A stretch of 44,540 nucleotides of DNA, taken from Chitinophagaceae bacterium (GTDB taxonomy: Bacteria > Bacteroidota > Bacteroidia > Chitinophagales > Chitinophagaceae). Below, piece after piece: positions 8,405 to 18,400 of this stretch. Made by a program: the position numbers and the translations under genes. The notes below the pieces were generated by a model. It was given only the letters and a program-made list of their open reading frames with translations, was not told the DNA's origin and ran no database searches. Position 1 is the stretch's first letter. Each line of letters opens with the position of its first letter. The stretch spans positions 1 through 44,540 of the forward strand of contig JAEUVK010000056.1 in NCBI GenBank assembly GCA_016787135.1. Reading direction: 5' to 3'.

Positions 8405-9103
8405 TTACAGCGTGATATCAGAGTGGTTCGGATGCCAGATGCTGGAGAATTCTCCAACTATGGCTTTGTTATTCTCAAAATATAATTTATGCAACTTAAG
8501 CAACTCAATATCACTTTTCAATACTCTCCTGTTTTTGGGATGCATGGTTCCGCCATTACTACTGTCTCCTGCACGTCCGCCAGGATTATATTGGTACTGC
8601 GCATCTACCAACGTGCCTCTTGGGTACATAATGCCCGGTACACCTTTTCCCCTGAAGTCAAGATCTGCGGGATGTCCTAATCCAAGAGTGTGCCCGTACT
8701 CATGTGCAGCAGTGGTAGAGCCTTTGTACAGATTTTCCAGTTTGAAATAACCGGTATTACTGCCAAGGCCATCAACAAAGGAGATATTGCCATGAGCAAA
8801 TTCCTCTATCCTGAAATAATTATTGCGGGGATCAATATTGCCATAAATTTCTTCCGGTAAAATAGCGGGTTCGAAAGATGCAGTTATTTTGAATAGAACG
8901 GAAAATTCGATTCCCTTTATTACACTAACTCCTTTTGGTTCATTCCACATCGTTTCTATCTCGTCTCTTATATTTTCGGTGACCATTATATCCGCCGCAT
9001 TGCCGTAGGTGATAATGTGTGAGTGAATGATAAGCAGGCCACGTGTTGCTGATAATTCGGCTTCTCCCATAATTTGATACTTGGAAATAACAAAAATGCG
9101 CAA
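8405..9103 (-). CDS. Matrixin-like zinc metalloprotease without signal peptide
   Basis: A 232-residue protein with the metzincin signature HEYGHTLGLGH (HExxHxxGxxH), followed by Asp, and a downstream GIMYPRG that should supply the Met-turn. Zinc ligands are therefore the three His and the catalytic base is the Glu. It resembles M10 matrixins in this core only; the N-terminal ~120 residues I do not recognise. No signal peptide or propeptide is visible, which is unusual for a metzincin. The chosen start is a TTG at 9103; an ATG at 9070 would remove 11 residues. I favour TTG because residues 1-12 continue an alternating beta-strand pattern into the next strand. It is divergent from the T9SS cargo gene at 9214 and shares a repeat-bearing intergenic region with it. 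Confidence 0.85.
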   Translation of the reverse strand: MRIFVISKYQIMGEAELSATRGLLIIHSHIITYGNAADIMVTENIRDEIETMWNEPKGVSVIKGIEFSVLFKITASFEPAILPEEIYGNIDPRNNYFRIEEFAHGNISFVDGLGSNTGYFKLENLYKGSTTAAHEYGHTLGLGHPADLDFRGKGVPGIMYPRGTLVDAQYQYNPGGRAGDSSNGGTMHPKNRRVLKSDIELLKLHKLYFENNKAIVGEFSSIWHPNHSDITL

Positions 9104-9112
9104 TTCTTCGGT

Positions 9113-9152
9113 ATAAGTATTTTTCTCAAAAAAATAAGTATTTACACTTATT
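9113..9152. promoter_or_regulatory. Operator-like direct and inverted repeats between divergent genes
   Basis: ATAAGTATTT occurs at 9113-9122 and again at 9134-9143, exactly 21 bases apart (two helical turns). The second copy also takes part in an inverted repeat, AATAAGT (9133-9139) with ACTTATT (9146-9152). This arrangement, in the middle of a divergent intergenic region, suits a regulator binding site. No candidate regulator is nearby, and the AT-rich context raises the chance of coincidence. Confidence 0.4.
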
Positions 9153-9166
9153 ATTGTATTTTTTGA

Positions 9167-9174
9167 TAGATTTG
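9167..9174 (+). promoter_or_regulatory. -7 promoter element (TAGATTTG) of the T9SS cargo gene
   Basis: Exact TAnnTTTG match 39 bases upstream of the ATG at 9214, giving a leader of about 30 bases. No good -33 TTG is present at standard spacing; the operator-like repeats occupy that area. Confidence 0.45.
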
Positions 9175-9213
9175 TAACCGGTACTGAATGAAAATCTAAA
9201 TATACCTGGCACT

Positions 9214-11367
9214 ATGACAACCAAAGTTCTGATTAGCCTCAGCAGTTCGCTGCTGGTTTCCTCTTTTTTATTTGCCCAATGTGGTCTTGATCCTCTAAGT
9301 GGTCTTACTACTATCAATACTGCTTCGCAAATAGTCAATAGTTATTATCCCGGGCAGGGGAATCCTGTAACAGGAGCCTTGTCCCTGACAGTAGGAACTA
9401 TTGACGGCAGGGGTAGTGGAACTGCCATTTCAGCCGGCGACCTTATTCTTATTATTCAGATGCAGGGGGCCAATATCAATTCATCAAATTCGAATGCATA
9501 CGGTAATGGAGCCGCTCAGTCAAGTGGTTATCTTACCAGTAATCTTTATGCGGGTTATTATGAGTATAATTCTGTTGCATCAGTTTCCGGTCCTACGATC
9601 AACCTTTCTTATTCTTTGGCCAACAACTATTATACGCGGGCATTTTCTTCCGGCGCTATCCGGAGCTACCAGATCATACGGATGCCTAGATATTATAACT
9701 TAACTATTGCTGCCGCAGGTTCTGTCACATGCCCATCCTGGAATGGAAGTACAGGGGGTATTGTGGCATTGGATGCAGCAAATGTCATTACATTGAATGG
9801 AAATGTTTTGGTCAGTGGTTTGGGTTTTCGCGGAGGGGGCGGTATCAATCTTACAGGCGCCACTTCTGGTAATTCAAATGGCTCAGGAAACTTAACAAAC
9901 AGTGACCGCAGGTGGAACTCACCTGTTACTACTGCTGCTAATTTATCCGGCGGCGCAAAGGGAGAAGGCATTGCCGGAACACCCGTATATGTATTAACGA
10001 CGGGCAACACAACTATAATAACTAACGCAGCAGAAGGATATACCAATGGGGCAATGGGCCGGGGGGCACCGGCAAATGGGGGTGGGGGAGGTACTGACGG
10101 ATCTCCGGTTGGAGCAGGTTCAGAAAATCAATATAACTCTGGTGGCGGCGGAGGTGGTAATGCAGGAGTTGGCGGGCAGGGGGGTAGCGGTTGGCATGGA
10201 GGATCAGGAGATGTAAATACTTTTCAAACGGGAGGAAGAGGAGGAACTGCTTTTGCTGAGCGTTCTGTTCAGCGATTGATAATGGGCGGCGGGGGAGGTG
10301 CAGGGACTGCTAATAATAGTAATGCAGGTAATCAATATATGAGCAGTGGCGGAGCTGGCGGCGGAATCATTTTAATGCGTGCAAAATCATATGCAGGTAA
10401 TGGGACATTAAATGCAAATGGAGCAAATGCAGTTGGAGTAACGGGCTCCGGTGGAAACACGGATGCTGCAGGTGGCGGTGGGGCTGGTGGAACTATCATA
10501 GCTGTAACACGACAAAACGTAACAGTTGGCCTGAACTCAATTACCGCTAATGCAAGAGGAGGCAATGGCGGGAATATGGAAACCTATTATGATCATGGGC
10601 CGGGTGGAGGTGGTGGTGGAGGCATGATCATCACCAACGGGTCATTTGCCTCTGCTAATATAACAGGCGGTACAAACGGTTTTACCAGGACAGGATCTAC
10701 TTCGGGCACCATTACTAATGCATTTGGGGCTGTGTCAGGAAGTGACGGACAATTGCTCACTTTAGCATCAGCGCCTTTATTACAAAATGCAAATAATGCA
10801 GCTTCTCCCTGCGGCACTTTGCCTGTTACGCTTACATCATTCAAGGCTTCATTGAATGGTACCACTGTCTTATTGAACTGGGAAGTGGATAATGCTGTCA
10901 ACTTTCTGTGGTTTGAAGTTGAATACAGCACAGATGGTTCAGCCTATTCTTCTATCGGGCAGGTATATTTCAGTCCATTACAATCAGCATATCAATTCAG
11001 TCATTCACCAGTTACAGCTGCCGTTAACTATTATCGTTTGAAATTAGCAGATGTTGATGGTTCGTTCAGGTACAGTCGTGTATTGGTGATAAGAACAGGA
11101 ACCGTATCAGAAGGAATGATAGTGTACCCGCAACCTGCCAGGGACAATATTACAGTAGGCTTATCTGCACAGAAAGCACAGAAAATAATCCTTCAGCTAT
11201 ATAGCACTGCCGGAGAAAAAGTGAAAGAGACATTTGTACAGGTTAACAGGGGAAATAATTTGTTTGTCATCAGCGGCCTTCAGCATTTGCCGGCAGGCAT
11301 GTATATGCTGAGAACAACAGCCGATGAAAACATTTTTACAGAGAAGGTACTGATCAGCAACCAATGA
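9214..11367 (+). CDS. Glycine-rich surface protein with T9SS sorting domain
   Basis: A 717-residue exported protein. Residues 1-22 form a signal peptide ending in LFAQ. Residues ~240-480 are very rich in Gly with Asn, Ser and Ala (runs such as GGGGGGNAGVGGQGGSG), broken by short hydrophobic beta segments (GGIILMRAKSY, GTIIAVTRQ) that suggest a repetitive beta-solenoid or fibre-like stalk. A fibronectin-III-like region begins at LPVTLTSFKA (~540), a common linker in T9SS cargo. The last ~80 residues (IVYPQPARDNITVGL through LPAGMYMLR and EKVLISNQ) are a type A T9SS C-terminal sorting domain, so the protein should cross the outer membrane and be attached or released. No enzymatic domain is visible; adhesion or matrix is a guess. 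Confidence 0.93.
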   Translation: MTTKVLISLSSSLLVSSFLFAQCGLDPLSGLTTINTASQIVNSYYPGQGNPVTGALSLTVGTIDGRGSGTAISAGDLILIIQMQGANINSSNSNAYGNGAAQSSGYLTSNLYAGYYEYNSVASVSGPTINLSYSLANNYYTRAFSSGAIRSYQIIRMPRYYNLTIAAAGSVTCPSWNGSTGGIVALDAANVITLNGNVLVSGLGFRGGGGINLTGATSGNSNGSGNLTNSDRRWNSPVTTAANLSGGAKGEGIAGTPVYVLTTGNTTIITNAAEGYTNGAMGRGAPANGGGGGTDGSPVGAGSENQYNSGGGGGGNAGVGGQGGSGWHGGSGDVNTFQTGGRGGTAFAERSVQRLIMGGGGGAGTANNSNAGNQYMSSGGAGGGIILMRAKSYAGNGTLNANGANAVGVTGSGGNTDAAGGGGAGGTIIAVTRQNVTVGLNSITANARGGNGGNMETYYDHGPGGGGGGGMIITNGSFASANITGGTNGFTRTGSTSGTITNAFGAVSGSDGQLLTLASAPLLQNANNAASPCGTLPVTLTSFKASLNGTTVLLNWEVDNAVNFLWFEVEYSTDGSAYSSIGQVYFSPLQSAYQFSHSPVTAAVNYYRLKLADVDGSFRYSRVLVIRTGTVSEGMIVYPQPARDNITVGLSAQKAQKIILQLYSTAGEKVKETFVQVNRGNNLFVISGLQHLPAGMYMLRTTADENIFTEKVLISNQ

Positions 11368-11393
11368 TCGACAGGATGAGTATAAATAAACAG

Positions 11394-11412
11394 GGGGAAC
11401 AAAATATTCCCC
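11394..11412. terminator. Terminator between convergent genes
   Basis: GGGGAA and TTCCCC form a 6-bp stem with a 7-base loop, followed by TTTATTTT on the plus strand. It lies between the T9SS cargo stop (11367) and the end of the 119-residue gene (11419). Confidence 0.6.
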
Positions 11413-11418
11413 TTTATT

Positions 11419-11778
11419 TTAGTGGCTCAAATAGGTTTTGAAGGCTTCGGTCAATCGGGCAAATTCTTTCTTTACCTGTTGCATACCGATCACACCGCCT
11501 GAAAAACCGCTCGAATCCTTTCTGAGCAGAACGGAATAAAGATCATTTTCATTTTTTATCGCAATAGCTACCTGGTGGTACTTTACAAATGCGCCAAAAA
11601 GATAACGAAGGACCTTATTCCCTTTTTTATATTTTCTTTCGCCATCTTTATCAGCCAGGAAACTATATCCTTCGGAAGTAAAGAAAAGATTCAACTTGTT
11701 ATCTAATTCTTCCTTTGTGCATCCCGTAATATTGAAAACAGTTCTGTCTTTGGCAAAATCAACTACTGTGCAGTTCAT
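11419..11778 (-). CDS. Small protein of unknown function downstream of fadN-like gene
   Basis: 119 residues with no signal peptide or membrane segment; I do not recognise the family. The predicted pattern is beta-rich in the middle (KVLRYLFGAFVKYHQVAIAI) with a C-terminal amphipathic helix (MQQVKKEFARLTEAFKTYL). It may be a small PH-like or lipid/CoA-interacting fold, but that is a guess. It starts 33 bases after the stop of the FadN-type gene on the same strand, so the two are probably co-transcribed. Confidence 0.8.
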   Translation of the reverse strand: MNCTVVDFAKDRTVFNITGCTKEELDNKLNLFFTSEGYSFLADKDGERKYKKGNKVLRYLFGAFVKYHQVAIAIKNENDLYSVLLRKDSSGFSGGVIGMQQVKKEFARLTEAFKTYLSH

Positions 11779-11811
11779 GGTAATGATTTTTATTAATGGT
11801 GTTTAAGTGTA

Positions 11812-14190
11812 TTAATTTCTTACCGGCTTTCCTCCTTTCAATACACTCTGTATTCTTTCCAGTGTTTTCTTTTCCCCGCAAAGTGATAAGAAGGCTTCTC
11901 TTTCAAGGTCAAGTAAGTATTGTTCAGAGACCAATGCCGGTTCACTAAGGTCGCCACCGCACATCACATAAGCCAATTTTTTTGCTACCACCACATCATG
12001 ATCGGTAGCATAACCAGCCCGCCACATTCCATTGATGCCCGCATACAAAGCGCCAAGGGCTGAACGGCCCAATACTTTCACGTCTTTTCTTTGGACCGGC
12101 GCAGTATAACCGCTGTCTGCTATTTCTATCACTGATCTTTTGGCCTCGGCTATTCTTCTCGCCTGGTTTAATACGACTTCATCCAATCCCTTTCTATAAA
12201 CACCAATATCAAAACCTTCGAATGCAGAGGTTGCCACTTTTGCAGTAGCGATATTTAAGAAGCGATTCTTTAACGTGATGGTTTCCGGTTCATCTTCATG
12301 CATTTCATCAGATGCCCTCAAAACGAATTCCTTGGTACCTCCGCCACCGGGAATGAGTCCAACGCCTAATTCCACCAGGCCGGTATAAGTTTCTGCGGTA
12401 GGACAAACTTTATCAGAGTGTAAACTCAATTCACAAGCTCCCCCTAATGCCAATCCGTGTGGCGCTGTTACAACAGGAACCGAAGAATATCTTGCCCGCA
12501 TCATCGTATCCTGGAAAAGCCGGATCGCCATATCCAGTTCATCATACTCCTGGTCAATCGCCAACATGAATATCATACCAACATTGGCGCCTGCGCTGAA
12601 ATTGGCGCCTTCGTTGGCAATAACAAGCCCTTTGTAACTCTTTTCTGCCTTATCAATAGAAGTTTGGATACCGCTTAATACGTCACCGCCGATACTTCCC
12701 ATTTTAGTGAACCATTGTAAACCGAGTACCTCATCACCAAGATCATAGAGTTTACAGCTTCCGTTCTTCCACACCAATTTGTCCTGGTAATTGCTCATGA
12801 CGATGAAAGTATCGCCTCCGGGTAATGGCTTATACGCTTTAGATGCAGGGTCATAACTGTATTTCTTTCCGCCTTCAACTTTGTAAAATGATTTGTTGCC
12901 GGCGGCTATCATTTCTTCAACCCACGATGCCACTTTGTAACCGGCGGCTTTCATTCCTTCCATCATTCTGGCCACACCCAGCGTATCCCAGCTTTCAAAA
13001 GCGCCGATCTCCCAGCCAAAACCGGCCATCATCGCATCGTCAACACGATAGATCTCATCGCTGATCCCGGGAATACGATGTGAGATATAGGAGAAAAGAC
13101 CGTAATGAAAATGACGGTAGAATTCGCCGGCTTTATCCTGACCGGCTACCAGCATCTTTAATCGCTGGCTGAGATCGTCAATCGGTTTAGCTGTTTCTAC
13201 AGTGGCAAACTTTGGTTTTTTCCTTGTTTCGTATTCAAGTGTTTTCAGATTGAGTGTAAGGATCTCTTTTTCCCCGCCGCCACCTTTTGTCTTTTTAAAA
13301 AAGCCTTGCCCGGTCTTATCTCCCAGCCAGTTATTCTCTACCATCTTATTCAGCCATCCCGGGATATTAAAAGAACCTCTTGCTTCATCATCAGGACAAT
13401 TATCGTAAACACCTTTGGCAACCTTGACCAATGTATCAATACCTACCACGTCAGCTGTACGAAATGTCGCAGATTTGGGCCGGCCAATGATCGGCCCTGT
13501 CAGGGCATCAACTTCATCAATGGTCAATTCCATTTTATCAACCAAACCAAAGATGGCCATAATACCATAGACGCCGATACGGTTGGCAATAAATGCCGGT
13601 GTGTCTTTACACAATACGGTTGTTTTGCCAAGATAGAGATCGCCGTAGTGCATCAGGAAATCAACAATAGCCGGATCAGTATCAGGTGTCGGAATAATTT
13701 CCAGTAAACGCAGATAACGGGGTGGATTAAAAAAATGTGTTCCGCAGAAATGTTTTTTAAAGTCATCACTTCTTCCTTCGCTCAGCATGTGAATGGGAAT
13801 ACCTGAAGTGTTGGAAGTGATCAATGTACCTGGTTTGCGGAATTGCTCCACTTTTTCATACACCGTTTTTTTGATATCCAGTCTTTCTACCACTACTTCA
13901 ATAATCCAGTCGCACCCGGCAATATCTTTCATATTGTCATCGAAGTTGCCGGTAGTGATCTTTTTTATAACATCCTTGTGGTAAACAGGGGAGGGGTTTG
14001 ACTTTATCGATGTCGTCAATGCATCATTGACGATCTTATTTCTTTGTACAGGCTTCGCATCAGCAGCCAGGTCTTTTGGCACGATGTCTAATAATAATAC
14101 CTGTACTCCAATGCCGGCAAAGTGGCATGCGATCCTTGAACCCATAACGCCTGAGCCTAAAACAGCTATCTTTTTGATCGGTCTTTTCAT
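11812..14190 (-). CDS. FadN-type 3-hydroxyacyl-CoA dehydrogenase / enoyl-CoA hydratase
   Basis: A 792-residue bifunctional beta-oxidation enzyme. The N-terminal NAD-binding motif is GSGVMGSRIA (residues ~12-21) followed by an acidic strand end (LLLDI). The 3-hydroxyacyl-CoA dehydrogenase C-domains occupy roughly residues 200-420, including CGTHFFNPPRYLRLLEI near 150. The enoyl-CoA hydratase/isomerase domain follows from ~480, with the oxyanion segment GANFSAGANV and both catalytic Glu positions kept (GGACELSLHSD and VELGVGLIPGGGGT). This order, dehydrogenase first, is that of FadN and not of E. coli FadB. Acyl-CoA dehydrogenase and thiolase, often neighbours of fadN, are not here. The enzyme should hydrate enoyl-CoA and oxidise the product to 3-ketoacyl-CoA in the cytoplasm. 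Confidence 0.96.
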   Translation of the reverse strand: MKRPIKKIAVLGSGVMGSRIACHFAGIGVQVLLLDIVPKDLAADAKPVQRNKIVNDALTTSIKSNPSPVYHKDVIKKITTGNFDDNMKDIAGCDWIIEVVVERLDIKKTVYEKVEQFRKPGTLITSNTSGIPIHMLSEGRSDDFKKHFCGTHFFNPPRYLRLLEIIPTPDTDPAIVDFLMHYGDLYLGKTTVLCKDTPAFIANRIGVYGIMAIFGLVDKMELTIDEVDALTGPIIGRPKSATFRTADVVGIDTLVKVAKGVYDNCPDDEARGSFNIPGWLNKMVENNWLGDKTGQGFFKKTKGGGGEKEILTLNLKTLEYETRKKPKFATVETAKPIDDLSQRLKMLVAGQDKAGEFYRHFHYGLFSYISHRIPGISDEIYRVDDAMMAGFGWEIGAFESWDTLGVARMMEGMKAAGYKVASWVEEMIAAGNKSFYKVEGGKKYSYDPASKAYKPLPGGDTFIVMSNYQDKLVWKNGSCKLYDLGDEVLGLQWFTKMGSIGGDVLSGIQTSIDKAEKSYKGLVIANEGANFSAGANVGMIFMLAIDQEYDELDMAIRLFQDTMMRARYSSVPVVTAPHGLALGGACELSLHSDKVCPTAETYTGLVELGVGLIPGGGGTKEFVLRASDEMHEDEPETITLKNRFLNIATAKVATSAFEGFDIGVYRKGLDEVVLNQARRIAEAKRSVIEIADSGYTAPVQRKDVKVLGRSALGALYAGINGMWRAGYATDHDVVVAKKLAYVMCGGDLSEPALVSEQYLLDLEREAFLSLCGEKKTLERIQSVLKGGKPVRN

Positions 14191-14194
14191 ACGA

Positions 14195-14202
14195 CAAAAT
14201 TA
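14195..14202 (-). promoter_or_regulatory. -7 promoter element (TAATTTTG) of the FadN-type gene
   Basis: Exact TAnnTTTG match on the minus strand, ending four bases before the ATG at 14190. Such a position implies a leaderless transcript, if it is a real promoter. No -33 TTG at normal spacing. Confidence 0.35.
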
Positions 14203-14315
14203 GTTAGTTATGCAACTATTTTAGAATCGAAGATAAGGGATTTTGTTCAAGACATTCAGTCCGGTTAATGTATAAAAATGCCCGGGAAAAAAAGAAGGGG
14301 AATTTTACTCAGATT

Positions 14316-14870
14316 TTACAAGGCTACCAGCGAGCAATCAACCGTCACCTTAATACTTTTTGAAATATTATCACGGTATAGCCTGGGTATATTTATCTTA
14401 TAATCGGCAACCAATACATTAAAAAAAGAATTGAGTAAGAGTTTGCCGTCTTTTACTGTAATAGTGCCGGTGGTTTCAATGTCCTTTGTCTGGCCATGAA
14501 TGGTCAATTTCCCTTTTGCTTTAGCTGTATAGGTTCCGTTGGTCGTATAATTTATATCACTGTTGTTGGTGAGCTGACCTTTGAATTCTGCTTTAGGAAA
14601 TTTGTTGCTTTCCACGTAATCCCTGTTAAAATGCTCCTGCATCAATGCTTTTTTGAATTCAAATCCTTTCATCAGTACTGCAAACTGAAGATCTCCTGTT
14701 TGGGTGTTCAGCAATGTGATCACAGTTTTATTGATCGCTTCTATGTCTTCCATAGAGGTAGAAGAGAAAAATGTGATCTTCCCGCTTTTCGTATAAAATT
14801 TTCCCTGTGCCTGAGACAGTAATGAACTACATACAAGCCAGCACCCGATTATGATCTTTTGTTTCAGCAT
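14316..14870 (-). CDS. YceI family periplasmic protein
   Basis: A 184-residue secreted protein with a signal peptide (residues 1-21, ending SQAQ). The YceI lipocalin-like beta-barrel is recognisable from FEFKKALMQEHFNRDYVESNKFP, the FP-KAEFKG strand, and GTYTAKAKGKLTIHGQTKDIE. Family members bind polyisoprenoid-type lipids such as ubiquinone-like molecules in the periplasm. The frame is open up to 14909, but I use the ATG at 14870 because the signal peptide starts there and the longer version would overlap the upstream gene. It begins 11 bases after the stop of the OB-fold gene, so the two form an operon. Confidence 0.9.
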   Translation of the reverse strand: MLKQKIIIGCWLVCSSLLSQAQGKFYTKSGKITFFSSTSMEDIEAINKTVITLLNTQTGDLQFAVLMKGFEFKKALMQEHFNRDYVESNKFPKAEFKGQLTNNSDINYTTNGTYTAKAKGKLTIHGQTKDIETTGTITVKDGKLLLNSFFNVLVADYKINIPRLYRDNISKSIKVTVDCSLVAL

Positions 14871-14881
14871 AGTGATAACTG

Positions 14882-15334
14882 TTATTCTTTTTTGGTAATG
14901 ACGACACAATAATTCATGATCACATCTGAACCGATCCCCATTTCATCTTTATTGAATCCTGCGCATGCTCCCCGTATGGTGACAGCCGAACCTGCAGTCA
15001 ATATGGCTGCATCAGTTGAATGAATTGTATCCATGGAACACCTCACAGACGAAAGGCCTGTGCTATCGCTCAATACCACGGTATAAAAATCCTTTTCGTC
15101 TTTTTCAAAGGCTTTGACAGTTCCGGTTATTTCCAGGCTCTTTCCGTTATATCTCAGGGATGCTCCGGGATCGTCCTTTTCGTACGCCTGTATCAGTGCT
15201 GATGCGGACAGGGTAAAATCAGGCTTTACGTTTTTATAGTCTTTATTGGTCCGGTTGTATTCTTTATAACCATACCACGTTCCGGCGCCTGCCGACAGTA
15301 AGATGATCAGCCATATTATTCTTTTTCTGTTCAT
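14882..15334 (-). CDS. tRNA_anti-like OB-fold envelope protein
   Basis: 150 residues. An N-terminal hydrophobic helix (residues ~5-22) serves as signal or membrane anchor, so the rest faces the periplasm. The body resembles the Bacteroidota OB-fold family called tRNA_anti-like: LSASALIQAYEKDDPGA-LRYNGKSLEITGTV, then a strand rich in Val/Leu and a late GSAVTIRGACAGF. Despite the name, there is no evidence that it binds tRNA. It contains a Cys in VRCSMD, one in RGACAGF and one in MNYCVV. It is upstream of, and probably co-transcribed with, the YceI gene. Confidence 0.85.
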   Translation of the reverse strand: MNRKRIIWLIILLSAGAGTWYGYKEYNRTNKDYKNVKPDFTLSASALIQAYEKDDPGASLRYNGKSLEITGTVKAFEKDEKDFYTVVLSDSTGLSSVRCSMDTIHSTDAAILTAGSAVTIRGACAGFNKDEMGIGSDVIMNYCVVITKKE

Positions 15335-15419
15335 GAAGATTAGTGCACAGGGTAATAGGTAAAATCAACCCGGAGTAAATAATCGTTGATGGAATGGAGA
15401 AGGTTGCGTTAATCACGGG

Positions 15420-18400
15420 TCATTTTCCGCCGAGCTGGTCTTTTTTCAGACCAATGCTGCGGGTAATACCCCTGAGAGTGGTTTTCCAGAAATAGTGGAA
15501 CAATGATCTTTCCTTATTTCTTTCATACTCTATGGAAATTGTTCTTGACCTGTTCTTGCTTTTTACTATAAATGCGTTTGCAATGAAGCTCATAAAGCCT
15601 TTGCTTCCTGTTCTTTTTTTGGCGTCTTTATTATTGTTGTTCAGCAATTTTATCTTCAGGTCATGATACAACATTTTTATTTCCCCTTTGGCGCTGTTAT
15701 CATCGCCTCTCGATACCATGATAAGGGAGTCGTGAATGCCTGACCCTATTTTTAAAGAAGCAAGGGGCATGACGATAGGGTTCAATATCCGGGCGTCAGC
15801 GGATCCCATTGCTGTTCGCATCACAAATCCACCCAGCGGATCAGTATAGGATTGCTGGTAAGAAAGTTCTAAGCGGAATGAGTCCATGATATATCCCCGG
15901 GCATTGATCCGGAGACTATCACCGGCTGTATGGGCATAGTTATTGACAGAAGAAAGACTTCCGTTGATACTGCTCAGCCTGACGGTACCGATTTCATCTG
16001 TTTTGTCATTCAATTCGGAATAAGTTGCATTTGCATTCACGAAACGGATATGACCAATGTCCAGCTTGACCGAAAGTTGTTTCAGCAGATTAACAGGTAA
16101 TGGCTTGGTAACGCCATGTTGAAAAGGCATCCTTTTATCCCGGAAGTTTTCCAGTACTGCGTTATTAATGGTCGCTGTTCCTGCTTCTGCGATCGAGTCA
16201 GTTAAGTATTTTGCAAGACTGAAATTATTTACATTGATTGCCCCGGTTTTTAACGTGGTATGGTCTGCCTGGAATTGCCTGCTTTTCATAAAATCGTCTT
16301 TCGCTAATGCAGGATGATAGGTGAATGAGCTAAGACTGATCTCTTTTGCCACCCTGTTATAACCGGCATTTTCCCACTCAAAATGATCTTTGGTATTTTC
16401 ATAGTTGCCGGTAAAACCACTCAACCGGAAATTACTGTTTTCTTTAAAAAGGCGCCGCCAATTCAGAATACCTCCGGAGCTGATATCAAAGTTGCTGATA
16501 TTCACGGATGCCATTTCTAATTTGCCCTGGTTCTTGCCTAGACCGGGAAATGTGAAATTCGCAGCCTGCAGGTCTTTGATAGTAGCATGCCATTCCTGTT
16601 CACCTGCTTCACTGCTTTGCACATAAAAATTATTTATTTCTGCTTTTATCTCACCATTGCCGGATCTGAATGTTTTTTCCCCGCTTGTAAGCAAAAAATT
16701 ACTGGCGGCAAACAGAAGCTTATCGGCAAATATCCCTGCTCCTTCTGTGATCCTGAGACCAGTGAGCACAAGTGAATTGCTTTTGTTTGAAAGGGTGTGC
16801 CATTCGATTTTTGAAAAACCTGAACTTCCTGGTTGTTCAATTAACAATTCAGGCTGATCAATACTGATCTTTGGAATTGATATAGCTGGCCATTTGATCG
16901 TTGCAGCGTTACTGTTATTATCCGTTGCATAATGCTTAATACTGATAACGGGTTTTCGGATAACCAACTCGTCGGCTTTTATTTTCCCGCTGATGATGGT
17001 ATTGATGTCAGGAATAAAACCGGCTGCAGGAATGTTTACTGATACGGTGTCCCGGGTGCTGATCTTACGGAATAAAATTTCTTCCAGTTCCGATGCTTTA
17101 TTATCTGATAAACGGAAACGGGCGGATTTAAAATCAATGCTTTTGTTTTTGAAGGATAATTCCGTACCGTTGCTGCGGAAGTTTTTTAACTGAACAGGTT
17201 TGCCAGGTTGCAATAGAAGTTCATCTGAGGACAGTATCTCAAAATAGGCCGATAGCTGCTGATCACCGGCAGATGATGAAAATTTTGTATTATTCCCCAG
17301 GATATTGGTTATTAAAAGCTGGCCTGTAAATGTTTTTGTTGTGGAGCCTCCCGGAAATACTATATCCGCTTCCTTCCATTGTATCCCGTTTATTTCTGTG
17401 ATATTCCCTTTTTCATCAATCTGCATAGCATTAACGGAAACATCTGAGGCGTTGAGAGTAATATTTTTTTCTTTATCTGTTACTAACATTCTTTTCGTTA
17501 GTAATTTCCCTTCTTTGCCGGAGATGTCAGCATTTTCTAATTCTATCGTCAGGTTGCCGGATCGCAATGTTCCTTTTTTGAAATGAAGGCCCTTAACAGA
17601 TTTTTGAAGATTGACGATCTGTTTTGACTGCACAAACTCCTTGCCTGCCAGGGAAAGGCTTGCATTTTCCAGTTTTAACTGTGCACCATTGGTAAAGTGG
17701 AGATTGATCTGGCCATTCAAGACATCCAGTTTATTTAATTGAATAATACTGCCAAAACCAGCCAGTGTTTCAAATACATTCTTATCCTTGCCTTTGTTCG
17801 TGATAAAAGAATAATTGATAACAGGCCGATTGAGTGTGGCCTGCCCTGCACTCAGTTTTTGATCAAATACAATATCATCCCAGGAAAAACTCCGGAGCTG
17901 GAATTGCGGCATGCTGAAACTATTGACCACGTTATCCTGCTGCATTTGTTTCAGGGTAAAATTGCTCAGGTTAATACTGTTATTTACCAGCAGGATGCTG
18001 TCAAATGTCAATGCATAGGTACTGTCACGTAAAAAATTCTCATAATTACGGATGGCCATCACAAGACTCTTTACCTTAAGAGGATTTGGTGAGTTTTTTT
18101 CAATACTGAGCCCCTGCATCTCAAAATTATTATGGCTGGAAGTGAATGAGCTTGGTCTTCCTTCCCTTACAGTATTGATATTGAACGACCCGTTTTCCAC
18201 CACGACATATTCCACTTGGAGATCCCCTGTCAATTGCTGTACCAGTTCGTTGAGTTTGGGGGGAGGTTTGGGTGAACCGGCTTTTTTTTCCAGTTCCGTA
18301 TTCAGCGTGAACCTGGGATTAATGCAATAAACTGAATCTGCTTTGATCACCTCTTTCTGGTATAGCGTATCAAAATCAATATTCGTCAGCCTCAGCTTAT

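Noticed and set aside
9900..10680. Tandem DNA repeat in the glycine-rich region
   Set aside because: GGN-rich sequence reflects Gly codons; I see no repeated unit of fixed length.
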